DNA of 21,589 nucleotides from a virus, in IMG/VR virus record IMGVR_UViG_3300037119_004758, positions 1 to 21,589 of that record. One strand, 5' to 3'. The position numbers and the translations under genes are program-made. Below the pieces are notes generated by a model. The model searched no databases. It saw nothing but the letters and a program-made list of their open reading frames with translations, and was not told the origin of the DNA. Position 1 is the stretch's first letter, and each line of letters opens with the position of its first letter. Shown in pieces: positions 1 through 7,400 of the stretch.

Positions 1-2
1 AG

Positions 3-80
3 CCCGCCCTGGTGGTCGCTGGGACCGCCACAGCGCCCACAACACGGTCCGGGACGGACCCGGCGCCCACATCCCGCTAA
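3..80 (+). CDS. 3' end of an unidentified upstream gene (partial)
   Basis: An open frame runs in from the left edge and stops at TAA 78-80, giving a 25-residue Ala/Thr/Pro-rich tail that ends in APTSR. The ribosome-binding site of the next gene begins 3 nt later, as expected for a gene end in this compact region. By position just before the head-tail adaptor it could be the end of a capsid-region gene, but nothing in this fragment identifies it. One of the other two frames is also open here, so even the frame is not certain. Confidence 0.35.
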   Translation, partial: PALVVAGTATAPTTRSGTDPAPTSR

Positions 81-97
81 CCCGGAGGGAGGCCCCG

Positions 98-916
98 GTG
101 TTGGATCTCGGCGACACTCATACGACCTCCATCCGCGTCTACGACGCGCCCCCCGACCAAGGCGGGGTTCTCATCAACGCGGGCACCGTCACCCTGACGA
201 TCACCCTGCCGGACGGGACGGTGAGCACCCCGACGCCGGTGAACTCCTCCACCGGCCGCTACAAGTACGACTTGATCACCACCCAGGAGGGTTTGCACAG
301 CATCCGGTGGCAGACGCTGAACCCGGCGACGGCGCAACCGGACGTCGCGATCGTCCGCGCCACGGCGCCGCTGTTCATGCTCAGCCTCGCCGACGCGAAA
401 CGCGCTTTGAACAAGAGTTCGTCGATCACCGTCGACGACGAGGAGATCCGCGACCTGCTGGAGGCGACGACCCTCGTCGTCGAAGACTGGTTGAAGCAGG
501 TCGTGCCGCCGCGTGTCGTCACCCAACGGATCGACACCTACGGGCAGGACCGGCTGCTGCTGAAGCCCCCGGTGATCTCCCTGACGTCGATCACGAGGGT
601 CGCGCCGGACGCCGGCACGTACCCGGTCGGCGGGCTCGTCGTCAACAAGCCGTTCGGCATCGTCGACACCTACGGCGCGCCGTTCTACGGCGCCCTCGAC
701 GTCGTGTACCGCGCCGGGTACACGAGCCCCCCACCGAACTACGTGGAGGCCGCGAAGGTCACCCTGCAGCACCTGTGGCAGGGGCAGCAGCAGCCCGGCG
801 TCGGTCCGCCCAGCCCGTTCGGGGAGCAGGAGTTGTCGGTCCCGTCGGGTAGTTTCTTCGCCCTCCCCCCGCGGGCGATGGAGCTGCTCGGCGGCCGAGG
901 CCCCGGCTTCGCATGA
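98..916 (+). CDS. Head-to-tail adaptor with N-terminal Ig-like domain
   Basis: This 272-aa protein probably joins the capsid portal to the tail. Residues 1-90 look like a beta-sandwich of the Ig-like kind, with alternating hydrophobic strands around VTLTITLPDGTV and GLHSIRW. Residues 95-135 (LSLADAKRAL, then DDEEIRDLLEAT and VVEDWLKQ) match the helical start of gp6-like head-tail connectors. The rest is beta-rich and ends in a Pro/Gly tail. The GTG start at 98 is chosen because GGAGGGAGG lies 6 nt upstream; the frame is open further left but without a comparable ribosome-binding site. The last bases overlap the next gene as ATGA. Family assignment is from fold-like pattern and position, not a search. 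Confidence 0.75.
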   Translation: MLDLGDTHTTSIRVYDAPPDQGGVLINAGTVTLTITLPDGTVSTPTPVNSSTGRYKYDLITTQEGLHSIRWQTLNPATAQPDVAIVRATAPLFMLSLADAKRALNKSSSITVDDEEIRDLLEATTLVVEDWLKQVVPPRVVTQRIDTYGQDRLLLKPPVISLTSITRVAPDAGTYPVGGLVVNKPFGIVDTYGAPFYGALDVVYRAGYTSPPPNYVEAAKVTLQHLWQGQQQPGVGPPSPFGEQELSVPSGSFFALPPRAMELLGGRGPGFA

Positions 917-1341
917 CTGCCATACCGCTCGTGCTCGACGCGCTCGTCGCCGCCCTCCGGCTGGCGCCCGACCTCGCCGCGGTCGACGTCTTCGACGGCC
1001 CCCAACCGATCGCCGCCGGTGGTGAGGGCATCGCGGTCGGCGCCAGCCGCGAGGACAACTCGGTGGAGTTCACATGGCCCCCCGCGGACCTCGCCGGGGG
1101 CGACGCCGAGCACGCGACGATCGCCTGCCTCGTGTGGTCCGGCAGTGGCGACACCACCTTCGCGCCCGCCCGCCTCCGGGTTGCTGAACTCCTCGACGCC
1201 GTCGACGCGGCGCTGTCCGCGAACCGCACGCTCAGCGGCGCCGTCACCCGCGCGTGGATCACCGACGGGGTCCTGCAGCAGCAGCAGGCCAATGGGGCGC
1301 TCGTCACCTGCGAGTTCCACGTCGAGACCGACCTGTTCTAG
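913..1341 (+). CDS. Probable tail terminator / tail-completion protein
   Basis: The product has 142 aa. An N-terminal helix (residues 1-20, LVLDALVAALRLAP) is followed by alternating strands and a second long helix near RLRVAELLDAVDAAL, then a C-terminal strand pair ending VTCEFHVETDLF. This helix-sheet layout and size fit the tail terminator proteins that cap siphovirus tail tubes, and the position between adaptor and tail tube is the expected one. The ATG at 913 overlaps the previous stop (ATGA), so translation is probably coupled. A neck or stopper role is the alternative; no catalytic motif is visible. Confidence 0.6.
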   Translation: MTAIPLVLDALVAALRLAPDLAAVDVFDGPQPIAAGGEGIAVGASREDNSVEFTWPPADLAGGDAEHATIACLVWSGSGDTTFAPARLRVAELLDAVDAALSANRTLSGAVTRAWITDGVLQQQQANGALVTCEFHVETDLF

Positions 1342-1355
1342 AAGGGACACCGCTC

Positions 1356-1697
1356 ATGGCTCTACTCGCGCGTCAGGACGCCTCCGCGCTCGCCGGCGCT
1401 CTCATCACCCCCGTCTCGGCTGCGGGCGGTGGCGACACGATGGTCGGCGCCCAAGGGGTGCACCTCTACGTCAACAACGGCGGCGGCGCACCGATCACCG
1501 TCACGCTGGTGACCCCGGAGGTCGTCGAGGGCAGCCTCGCCGTCACCGACCGGACCGTGTCGGTGACGAACGGGACGTGGAAGCTGATCCCCGTCCCGAG
1601 CCGCTACAACGACTCGACGACCGGCCTCGCGAGCATCACCTACTCGGCGGTCACGACGGTGACGGTCGCGGCGATCCTCTGCAGCGTGCAGCCATGA
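1356..1697 (+). CDS. Small conserved-looking phage structural-region protein
   Basis: This is a 113-aa beta-rich protein. The ATG at 1356 is preceded by GAAGGGA 8 nt upstream. The same frame is open to 1254, but that part lies inside the previous gene and is not used. It begins MALLARQDASALAGALITP, has a Gly-rich turn (AAGGGDTM), and then regular beta strands (HLYVNNGG, ITVTLVTP, TWKLIPVP). Proteins of this type recur between tail terminator and tail tube genes in actinophages, usually without a function; a small capsid decoration or neck protein would fit. It overlaps the next gene by 4 nt (ATGA). Confidence 0.65.
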   Translation: MALLARQDASALAGALITPVSAAGGGDTMVGAQGVHLYVNNGGGAPITVTLVTPEVVEGSLAVTDRTVSVTNGTWKLIPVPSRYNDSTTGLASITYSAVTTVTVAAILCSVQP

Positions 1698-1984
1698 GCG
1701 ACACCGTGTGGATCACCCACCCCGGCACCGGCGGGGTCGTCGAGGTCCCCGAGGAAGCCCTCCCCCAGTACCGGCAGTCGGGGTGGGATGTGATGCCCGA
1801 GAAAGAGGTCGAGCGGCGCGCGAAGGCCGCCGCCGACGAGGCTGCCGCCGCCGAGGCGGCGATGGTCGAGGCCGGGAAGGTCGCGCTCGGGCAGGTCCCG
1901 CCGCCGCCGACCGCCGAGCCTCCCCCCGAGGTATCCGAGGTTGAGGTCACGGACGCGAAGTCCACGAAGAAGGGGAACGGCTGA
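1694..1984 (+). CDS. Hypothetical small protein with Ala/Glu-rich helix
   Basis: This 96-aa protein starts at the ATG overlapping the previous stop. Residues 1-35 (VWITHPGTGGVVEVPEEAL, then YRQSGWDVM) form a compact motif found in small phage proteins that contact the capsid or neck. Residues 36-65 are a charged Ala-rich helix, and the tail is Pro-rich (PPPPTAEPPP) and ends in a Lys-rich stretch. No enzyme motif is present. The stop TGA at 1982-1984 shares a base with the ATG of the tail tube gene (TGATG), so the two are likely translated together. Function is unknown; a structural or scaffolding-like role is inferred only from the neighbours. Confidence 0.65.
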   Translation: MSDTVWITHPGTGGVVEVPEEALPQYRQSGWDVMPEKEVERRAKAAADEAAAAEAAMVEAGKVALGQVPPPPTAEPPPEVSEVEVTDAKSTKKGNG

Positions 1985-2469
1985 TGGCTGCGCCGGCTAT
2001 TACCGCGAGCGTCCGTTACACGTCTCGCGGCACCACGAAGATTTACTGGGTCGCGACGATCGCGAACTACCTGTCGCCGAGCCGCGGTGAGCTGAACGCG
2101 GGGGTGGATCTGAGCCCGCAGCTCAACGACTCCGCCGGGTGGTCGATGTCGAGCGAGCAGATCGACACCCCCGACATGGCCAACCGTTTCACCAGCAAGA
2201 TCCCCGGCGCGATCACGGCGGAGGACTCGTCGCTGACGATGTACGCGTCGAAGACCGGCGTGGACGCGCGGATCACGATGCCGCAGGACGCCGTCGGCAA
2301 CATCGTGTTGCTCTACGGTGGGGACACCGCGGGCAACAAAATGGATGTCTGGCCCGTGACGGTAGCCTCGGTCGCGAAGCAGATCAGCGTGCAGGGCGGC
2401 GACGCCGACACCCTCGTCATCGCCTACTCGCCGACGAACGTGCCCGCGCAGAACGTCACCATCCCGTAG
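1984..2469 (+). CDS. Major tail (tail tube) protein
   Basis: This 161-aa protein lies immediately before the tail assembly chaperone and so is the best candidate for the tail tube subunit. The sequence alternates strands and turns throughout (residues 8-30 TSRGTTKIYWVATIANY, 60-85 around SSEQIDTPDMANRFTSKI, then SSLTMYASK and NIVLLYGG). The last third (MDVWPVTVASVAKQISV, TLVIAYSPT) matches the layout of siphovirus tube proteins, where the C-terminal part sits on the outside. The start shares a base with the upstream stop and the stop TAG overlaps the next GTG, so three genes are coupled. No extra C-terminal Ig domain is seen. Confidence 0.75.
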   Translation: MAAPAITASVRYTSRGTTKIYWVATIANYLSPSRGELNAGVDLSPQLNDSAGWSMSSEQIDTPDMANRFTSKIPGAITAEDSSLTMYASKTGVDARITMPQDAVGNIVLLYGGDTAGNKMDVWPVTVASVAKQISVQGGDADTLVIAYSPTNVPAQNVTIP

Positions 2470-2975
2470 TGAGCCTGCTCGACCGGCTCCGCGCGCGGGA
2501 GCTGCCGACCGCTGTCGTGCCGATCCCCGTCGACGCCGTCGCCTACGCGCGGCTCGACGGGGCGCTGCAGCAGGCGGTGTGGCGGCTGGAGGACGCCCGC
2601 TCGCGGGGTGGTGGGGACATCGGGGTGCTCCGCGCCGAGGCGCAGGCGGCGCAGGCCGCGTTGGACGGGTGCGCGGTCGATTTGGTGACGTTGCGCGCGT
2701 TGCCTCCCGCTGAGTGGGAAGCCCTCGTCGACGCGCACCCACCCACCGAGGAGCAGCTCAACGGCGGCGCGCAGTGGAACCTGCAGTCGTTCCGGCCGGC
2801 GCTTCTCGCCGTGTCGGTGGTCGCCGATGACGGGGACGCCCCCGTGTCGGAGTCCGACTGGGCGGCATTGGCGAAGGAACCGTCGCTCACTGGCGGGGAG
2901 CTCGCCGCGCTGTTCCACGCCGCCGTCACACTGAACCTCCGCGGCCCGAGCGCATCGGTGGGAAAAGATCACTGA
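2469..2975 (+). CDS. Tail assembly chaperone, short (zero-frame) product
   Basis: The 168-aa protein starts at GTG 2469, sharing one base with the tail tube stop. It has a helical N-terminal half with a heptad-like segment (ALQQAVWRLEDA, LRAEAQAAQAALDG). A second half carries ALPPAEWEALVDAHPPTEEQ and FRPALLAV, then a helix near LTGGELAALFHAAVTLN, a pattern I recognise from actinophage tail assembly chaperones (the lambda gpG role). Such proteins hold the tape measure protein ready before the tube polymerises around it. Its last codons contain the slippery heptamer at 2960-2966, and termination at TGA 2973-2975 gives the short form. Confidence 0.75.
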   Translation: MSLLDRLRARELPTAVVPIPVDAVAYARLDGALQQAVWRLEDARSRGGGDIGVLRAEAQAAQAALDGCAVDLVTLRALPPAEWEALVDAHPPTEEQLNGGAQWNLQSFRPALLAVSVVADDGDAPVSESDWAALAKEPSLTGGELAALFHAAVTLNLRGPSASVGKDH

Positions 2976-3304
2976 CCAACCCGCAGCTGCGGCTGGAACT
3001 CGCCTACTGCGCGCCCCGCGGCATCCCCCACAGCTCGTTCTTGGAGTGGCCGCAGGCCGACCAGGACAAAGCCTTGTGGTGGTTCATCCACGAGCAGCAG
3101 GCGTGCGGGTCGTGCGGCACCCGGCCGGACGAATGGGACGAAGACGCGGGCGGCGACCCCGACGCGTACATCATGGAGCCGTACCTCTGCAAGGGCTGCC
3201 GGGTGAAAGCCGACGGCGAGGAATGGTACGAGAAGAACCGGAAGAACATCCCGAGGGGGACGCAGATGCGGATGCGCCGACCCGACCCCGTCGAGGCGGA
3301 CTGA
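2469..3304 (+). CDS. Tail assembly chaperone, long form made by -1 frameshift
   Basis: If ribosomes slip back one base on GGA AAA (zero-frame codons 2961-2966), decoding continues from 2966 in the -1 frame without a stop to TGA 3302-3304. The product is about 278 aa: 166 from the zero frame plus 112. The added part starts RSLTNPQLRLELAY, contains GIPHSSFLEW, and has two CxxC pairs (CGSCGTR and CKGC) that look like a zinc ribbon. This corresponds to the gpGT type of product, in which the extension binds the tail tube protein. The -1 frame has no convincing start of its own: the first candidate is a TTG at 3041 in the middle of the conserved-looking part. The stop overlaps the next ATG. Confidence 0.72.
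2960..2966 (+). promoter_or_regulatory. -1 ribosomal frameshift slippery heptamer
   Basis: The heptamer GGGAAAA is read in the zero frame as G GGA AAA, exactly the X XXY YYZ form that allows both tRNAs to re-pair after a -1 slip. It lies 6 nt before the zero-frame stop. A 12-bp palindrome (CCGCAGCTGCGG, 2981-2992) begins 14 nt after it and might form a small stimulatory hairpin, although many phage chaperone sites work without a strong structure. Confidence 0.75.
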
Positions 3305-3780
3305 TGCCGAGCGCGTGGCGGATCGTCAGCGCCGAACTCGTGCAGCGCGGCCGAACCGACCTCTCCTCCGGGTTGCGGGCGGCAGTGCGCCGCGAGGGCG
3401 CCGTCGCGCTCGCCGAGACGAAGGCGGCGTGGCTGACCGTCGACGTCACCAGCACCAAGGGCGGCATCGCACCCCCCGACAAATCCACCGGGCTCCGCGC
3501 CCGCGTGTCCGGCGCCACCAGAATTCAGACGACGATGACCGGCGTCCGGATCACCGTCGCCCCCGGCAAGGTCGACCCCCGCTACGGCCGCACCCTCCCC
3601 TGGTATTTGAACGGGAGCGGCAGGCCGTGGCGGCACCCCGTGTTCGGCCGCACCGCGAACCCGCAAGACTGGCAGATTCAACGCGGGCAAGAGGTGTTCT
3701 TCTCGACGATCGGCGGCCACGCCCCGGCGTTCCGGGCGGGCATCGAACGGGCGATGGAGGACGTCGCCCGACGATTCTGA
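3304..3780 (+). CDS. gp10-like tail-completion / neck protein
   Basis: The product has 158 aa. The ATG at 3304 shares a base with the stop of the frameshift product. An amphipathic, Arg/Ala-rich N-terminal helix (SSGLRAAVRREGAVALAETK) is followed by a strand region (RIQTTMTGVRITVAPGK). A conserved-looking stretch then reads RPWRHPVFGRTANPQDWQ, and a C-terminal helix (FRAGIERAMEDVARRF) closes the protein. The HPVFG...W element followed by a terminal helix is typical of HK97 gp10-like proteins that join head and tail. Its position after the chaperone instead of before the tube is somewhat unusual but does occur in actinophages. Confidence 0.6.
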   Translation: MPSAWRIVSAELVQRGRTDLSSGLRAAVRREGAVALAETKAAWLTVDVTSTKGGIAPPDKSTGLRARVSGATRIQTTMTGVRITVAPGKVDPRYGRTLPWYLNGSGRPWRHPVFGRTANPQDWQIQRGQEVFFSTIGGHAPAFRAGIERAMEDVARRF

Positions 3781-3793
3781 CCAGGGGAGCGGC

Positions 3794-4156
3794 ATGGCTG
3801 AGATCACGATGGTTATCAACGGGGAGCGGTTCTCGATCGGGAACGACCCGCAGAAGTTCACCGCCGAAGAACTCATCGCCGTCGAGCAGCACACCGGGAT
3901 GATGGTCACCGAGTGGGCGGAGAAACTCGCCGACGAGCGGATCAGCCCGAAGGCGTGGACGGCGCTCGCGTTCATCGCGGTGCGCCGCGCCGGCCGGATG
4001 GTCCGCTGGGATGACTTCGCGGCGACCCTGTCCGTGTACGACCTCGTCCAGGGCCTCGGCGGCATTCCCGACCCGCCCGCGGTCGTGCCGAACCGGGCGG
4101 AGCGTCGCGCGAAGCCGCAGCCGAAGACCGCGCCGGTGCACCCCGCCAGCGCGTGA
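3794..4156 (+). CDS. Second tail assembly chaperone-like protein
   Basis: This 120-aa protein has GGGGAG 6 nt before its ATG. It opens with a strand-turn pair (MAEITMVINGERFSIGND) and a helix (FTAEELIAVEQHTGMMVTEW), then a second helix (ALAFIAVRRAGRMVRWDDFA), and ends in a Pro/Lys/Ala tail. The pattern of a short beta hairpin, then a helix of the AIE-x-TGL-type, then a hydrophobic helix ending RRxG is what I associate with actinophage tail assembly chaperones encoded just before the tape measure gene. The window therefore has two chaperone candidates. The stop overlaps the next GTG, and I saw no slippery heptamer near its end. Confidence 0.6.
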   Translation: MAEITMVINGERFSIGNDPQKFTAEELIAVEQHTGMMVTEWAEKLADERISPKAWTALAFIAVRRAGRMVRWDDFAATLSVYDLVQGLGGIPDPPAVVPNRAERRAKPQPKTAPVHPASA

Positions 4157-4392
4157 CCCACGTCGACGCCTCGCACGCGGTCGGCCGCGACGAGTTCCGG
4201 GCGTGGCTCGCCGAGTACGGCATCGACCCCAGCGACGTCTACACGATCGGCGTCCGCTTCTGGTGCCGCGATGACGTCGTCGTCGCCGCCTTCGATGTCG
4301 AGTGGAGCCGAGGCCACTGCGATGCCCTGCCCATCACGGTGCTGTGGCCGACGGGGCTCCGCTCCTGGCCGCCGCTGACGCCTATCGAGTAA
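4153..4392 (+). CDS. Hypothetical protein upstream of the tape measure gene
   Basis: This 79-aa protein has its GTG start in the GTGA overlap with the previous gene. An N-terminal helix (DEFRAWLAEYGIDP) is followed by strands (YTIGVRFWCRDD, VVVAAFDVEW) and a Trp/Pro-rich end. It has one Cys in the first strand and another in RGHCDAL. No family is recognised. It sits in the -1 frame relative to the preceding chaperone-like gene, the arrangement of a chaperone extension, but with a normal overlapping start and no slippery run, so separate translation is more likely. Confidence 0.55.
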   Translation: MTHVDASHAVGRDEFRAWLAEYGIDPSDVYTIGVRFWCRDDVVVAAFDVEWSRGHCDALPITVLWPTGLRSWPPLTPIE

Positions 4393-4433
4393 CCCGTCCA
4401 CCGCCCCCGGAGTAGCTCGCGGAGGGGGGCGCT

Positions 4434-7400
4434 GTGGCGACTCTGCGATACGACGTCGACGTCGACACCAAACGCGCCGAAGCCCGCATCGGCGCGTTCG
4501 CGCTGCGAATGCGGAAGCAGATCAGCGACGCCATCAAGTCGCTGCCGGAGATCGAACTCGACGCGAACAGCACCAAGGCGCAGGTCGAGATCGCCCGCAT
4601 CCGCCGCGAGCTGAAGGAACTCTCGAGCAAGCGCATCGGCATCGACATCGACGCCAAAGCGGCGGAGGCCGAGCTTAAACGGCTCGGTGGGCAGCTCCGC
4701 GAACTGTCCGGTAAGTCCGGCAGCATCCAGGTCGACGCGGACGTCGCCTCCGCGCTGGCGGCGCTGAAACTCGTCGACAAGGAGGTCGACAAACTCGACG
4801 GGCGGAAGGCGACCGTCAAGGTCGACGTCGACCGCTCGTTGGGCGACAGCATCATCCAGGTGACGCGGCTCGCCGGCGCGTTGAAGGCCCTCACGCTCCC
4901 CGCCGCAGCGCTCGCGGTGGTGCCGCAACTCGCGTCGATCGGCAACGCCCTCATCGACGTGTCCGGCGCTGCCGGGTTGGTGCCCGCCGCTGTCGCGGTC
5001 GCGGGTGGCGCGATCGCCACGCTGGCCGTCGGTTTCGCGCACGTCACCGACGCGCTCGGCCCCGCCGGGACGCCGGCGCAGTTGAAGAAGGTCACCGAGG
5101 CGCTCGCGCTGTTGTCGCCGAACGCGCGCACCGCGGTTGAGGCGGTCCGCGGGTTCGCCGGGGCGTGGACCGACCTGCGGCTTGACGTGCAGCAGAAGCT
5201 GTTCGCGGGGATGTCTGCCGAGGTGAAAGACCTCGGCAAGGTCGCGCTCCCCCAGTTGCGGACGGGGCTCGGCGGGATCGCGGAGGAACTGAACCTCAGC
5301 GCCCGCGGCTTGCTCGACTGGGCGAAGCGGGGCAGCACGATCCGCGACGTCGGGGTGCTGTTCTTCGGGGTGAAGCAAACCCTCCACGAGCTCGTCCCGG
5401 CCGGCGCGAACGTGGCGCAGGCGTTCCTCGACATCGGTGTCGTCGGCATGAAATTCCTGCCGGGGCTGGCGGCGGAGGCGGAGAAGCTCACCGAGCGGTT
5501 CCGCAACTTCATCGGGGAGGCTCGCGAGTCGGGGAAGCTCCAAGAGTGGATCTCCACGGGGATCGACAAGCTCGCCGAGCTGGGCAAGATCGTCCTGAAC
5601 GTCGGGTCGGCGCTCGGCGCGTTCTTCAAGGCCGGCGCGGTCAGCGGCGCCGACTTCCTCGGCACCCTGCAGAAGGTCACCGGGGAGGTCGCGAAGTTCC
5701 TGAACAGCGCGGAGGGGCAGAACGCCCTCGTTGCGATCTTCCGCACGATCCGCGACGTCGTCGACGCGCTGCTGCCGGCGGTCATCGCGGTCGGGAAGGA
5801 AATCGCGGAGGGCATCGGCACCCTCGCGCCGAAGATTAAGCCGCTCGCGGAGGCGTTCGCCGACACGTTGAAAGCGGCGGCTCCGATGGTGGGGGTGCTC
5901 GCCGAATTGGCGTCGGCGGTCCTACCTCCGATCACCGCAGCGCTCGCCGTCATCGGCCCGTTCCTCGCGCCGATCGTCGTCGGGTTCGCCGCGTTCGCCC
6001 TCGCGTCGAAGGGCATCCTCGCCGTCGCGCAGTCGCTCGTCGCCGTGAAGACCGCGCTGATGGGCATCAGCGCCGCGAACGTCGTGCTCGGCGCCGTCAC
6101 CCTCGCGGCCGTCGGCCTCGCCGTGCTGTTCGATCAACTGCGGGACAAGTCGGGGGAGCTGGCGCAGAAGATCGTCGACGGGTCGATCACCATGCATCAG
6201 GCCATCGCCGAGGAGACCGCGCAGATCGAGCGGCGGAACCTCGCGATGGACGCGGCGACGACCGCCGCGAACGAGGGCATCGTCTCCTCCCGGGAAAGTG
6301 CCAGCGCTTCCGAGGTCAACGCCGAGGCCACCGCGAAGGTCACCGAGGAGCACAAGAAGCTCCTCGCGGCGATGGACCCGCTCACCCGGGCGCAGACCCA
6401 GGTACGGGAAGCGCAGACGGCGTTCAACGAGGCCGTCGCGGCGTTCGGCGCAGGTTCCCCAGCGGCCCAAGCCGCCGCGGGCGAGCTGGCGACCGCGAAC
6501 CAGCACCTCAAGGACATCACCCAGCAGACCGCGGACGCGACGAAAACCCTCGGCGACCGCATCGTGGAGACGTCGCAGCATGGCGCCGCCGCGGCGAACT
6601 CCCAGGTCGGCTACAAGCAGTCGCTGCTCGACCTGGCGGACGCGACGAAGCGGGCCGCCGCCGCCACGCGGGAGCACGGCGCCAGCTCGGATGAGGCGAC
6701 CAGGGCGAACCTCGCCGTCGAACAGGCGAGCCTGCGGGCCGCCGCCGCAGCGCAGAAGCTGGCGGAGGACAACGCGAGGGCGAGCGGCTCGACGAACGTC
6801 GCGGAGATCGGCGCGCAAGCCTACAAGGAGGAGTTGCTGCGGCAGGCGTCGACGATGACCGGCCCGTTGAAGCAGGCGCTCATCGACCAGGCCAACGGAT
6901 TGGACACCGCGAAGCGCGCGACGTCGACGGCGGAGATCCAGAGCCGCTTGTATAAGGACCAGTTGGGGTTGCTCGCCGGGCAGACCTCCGGCCCGTTGGC
7001 GGCGGCGCTGCGGGGCGCCATGCAGAACTTCGACACGCTCGGCGGCGCGCACGCCACCGCGCAGCAACGCGCGGAGGCGCAGAAAGCGGAACTGCTCCGG
7101 CTCGCCGCTATGGCGAGCGGCCCGCTCCGCGCGTCGCTGCTGGCGATGGCAGCTCAAATCAACACCCTCCCCGACGGGTCGTTCACGATCACCGGCACCG
7201 GGGTCATCAACCCCCTGCAAATCAGCAGCGGCACCGGCCGGGGTGCGTCGACGTTCGGGCTCGCCGAAGGCGGCGTCATCGGTCAGATGGCCGATGGCGG
7301 CGTCATGCCCGGCTACACCCCCGGCCGCGACGTGCACCGCTTCGTCAGCGCCACCGGGGGGATTCTGGACCTGGCCGGCGGTGAGCCGGTGATGCGCCCC

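Noticed and set aside
1019-1984. Long (321 codon) version of the gene ending at 1984
   Set aside because: The first part is an Arg/Ser/Pro-rich shadow of the tail-terminator and 113-aa genes; the ATG at 1694 with an overlap is the natural start.
4153-4392. Frameshift extension of the 120-aa chaperone-like gene
   Set aside because: The -1 frame is open, but no heptamer of the X XXY YYZ type occurs near the end, and a GTGA start is available.
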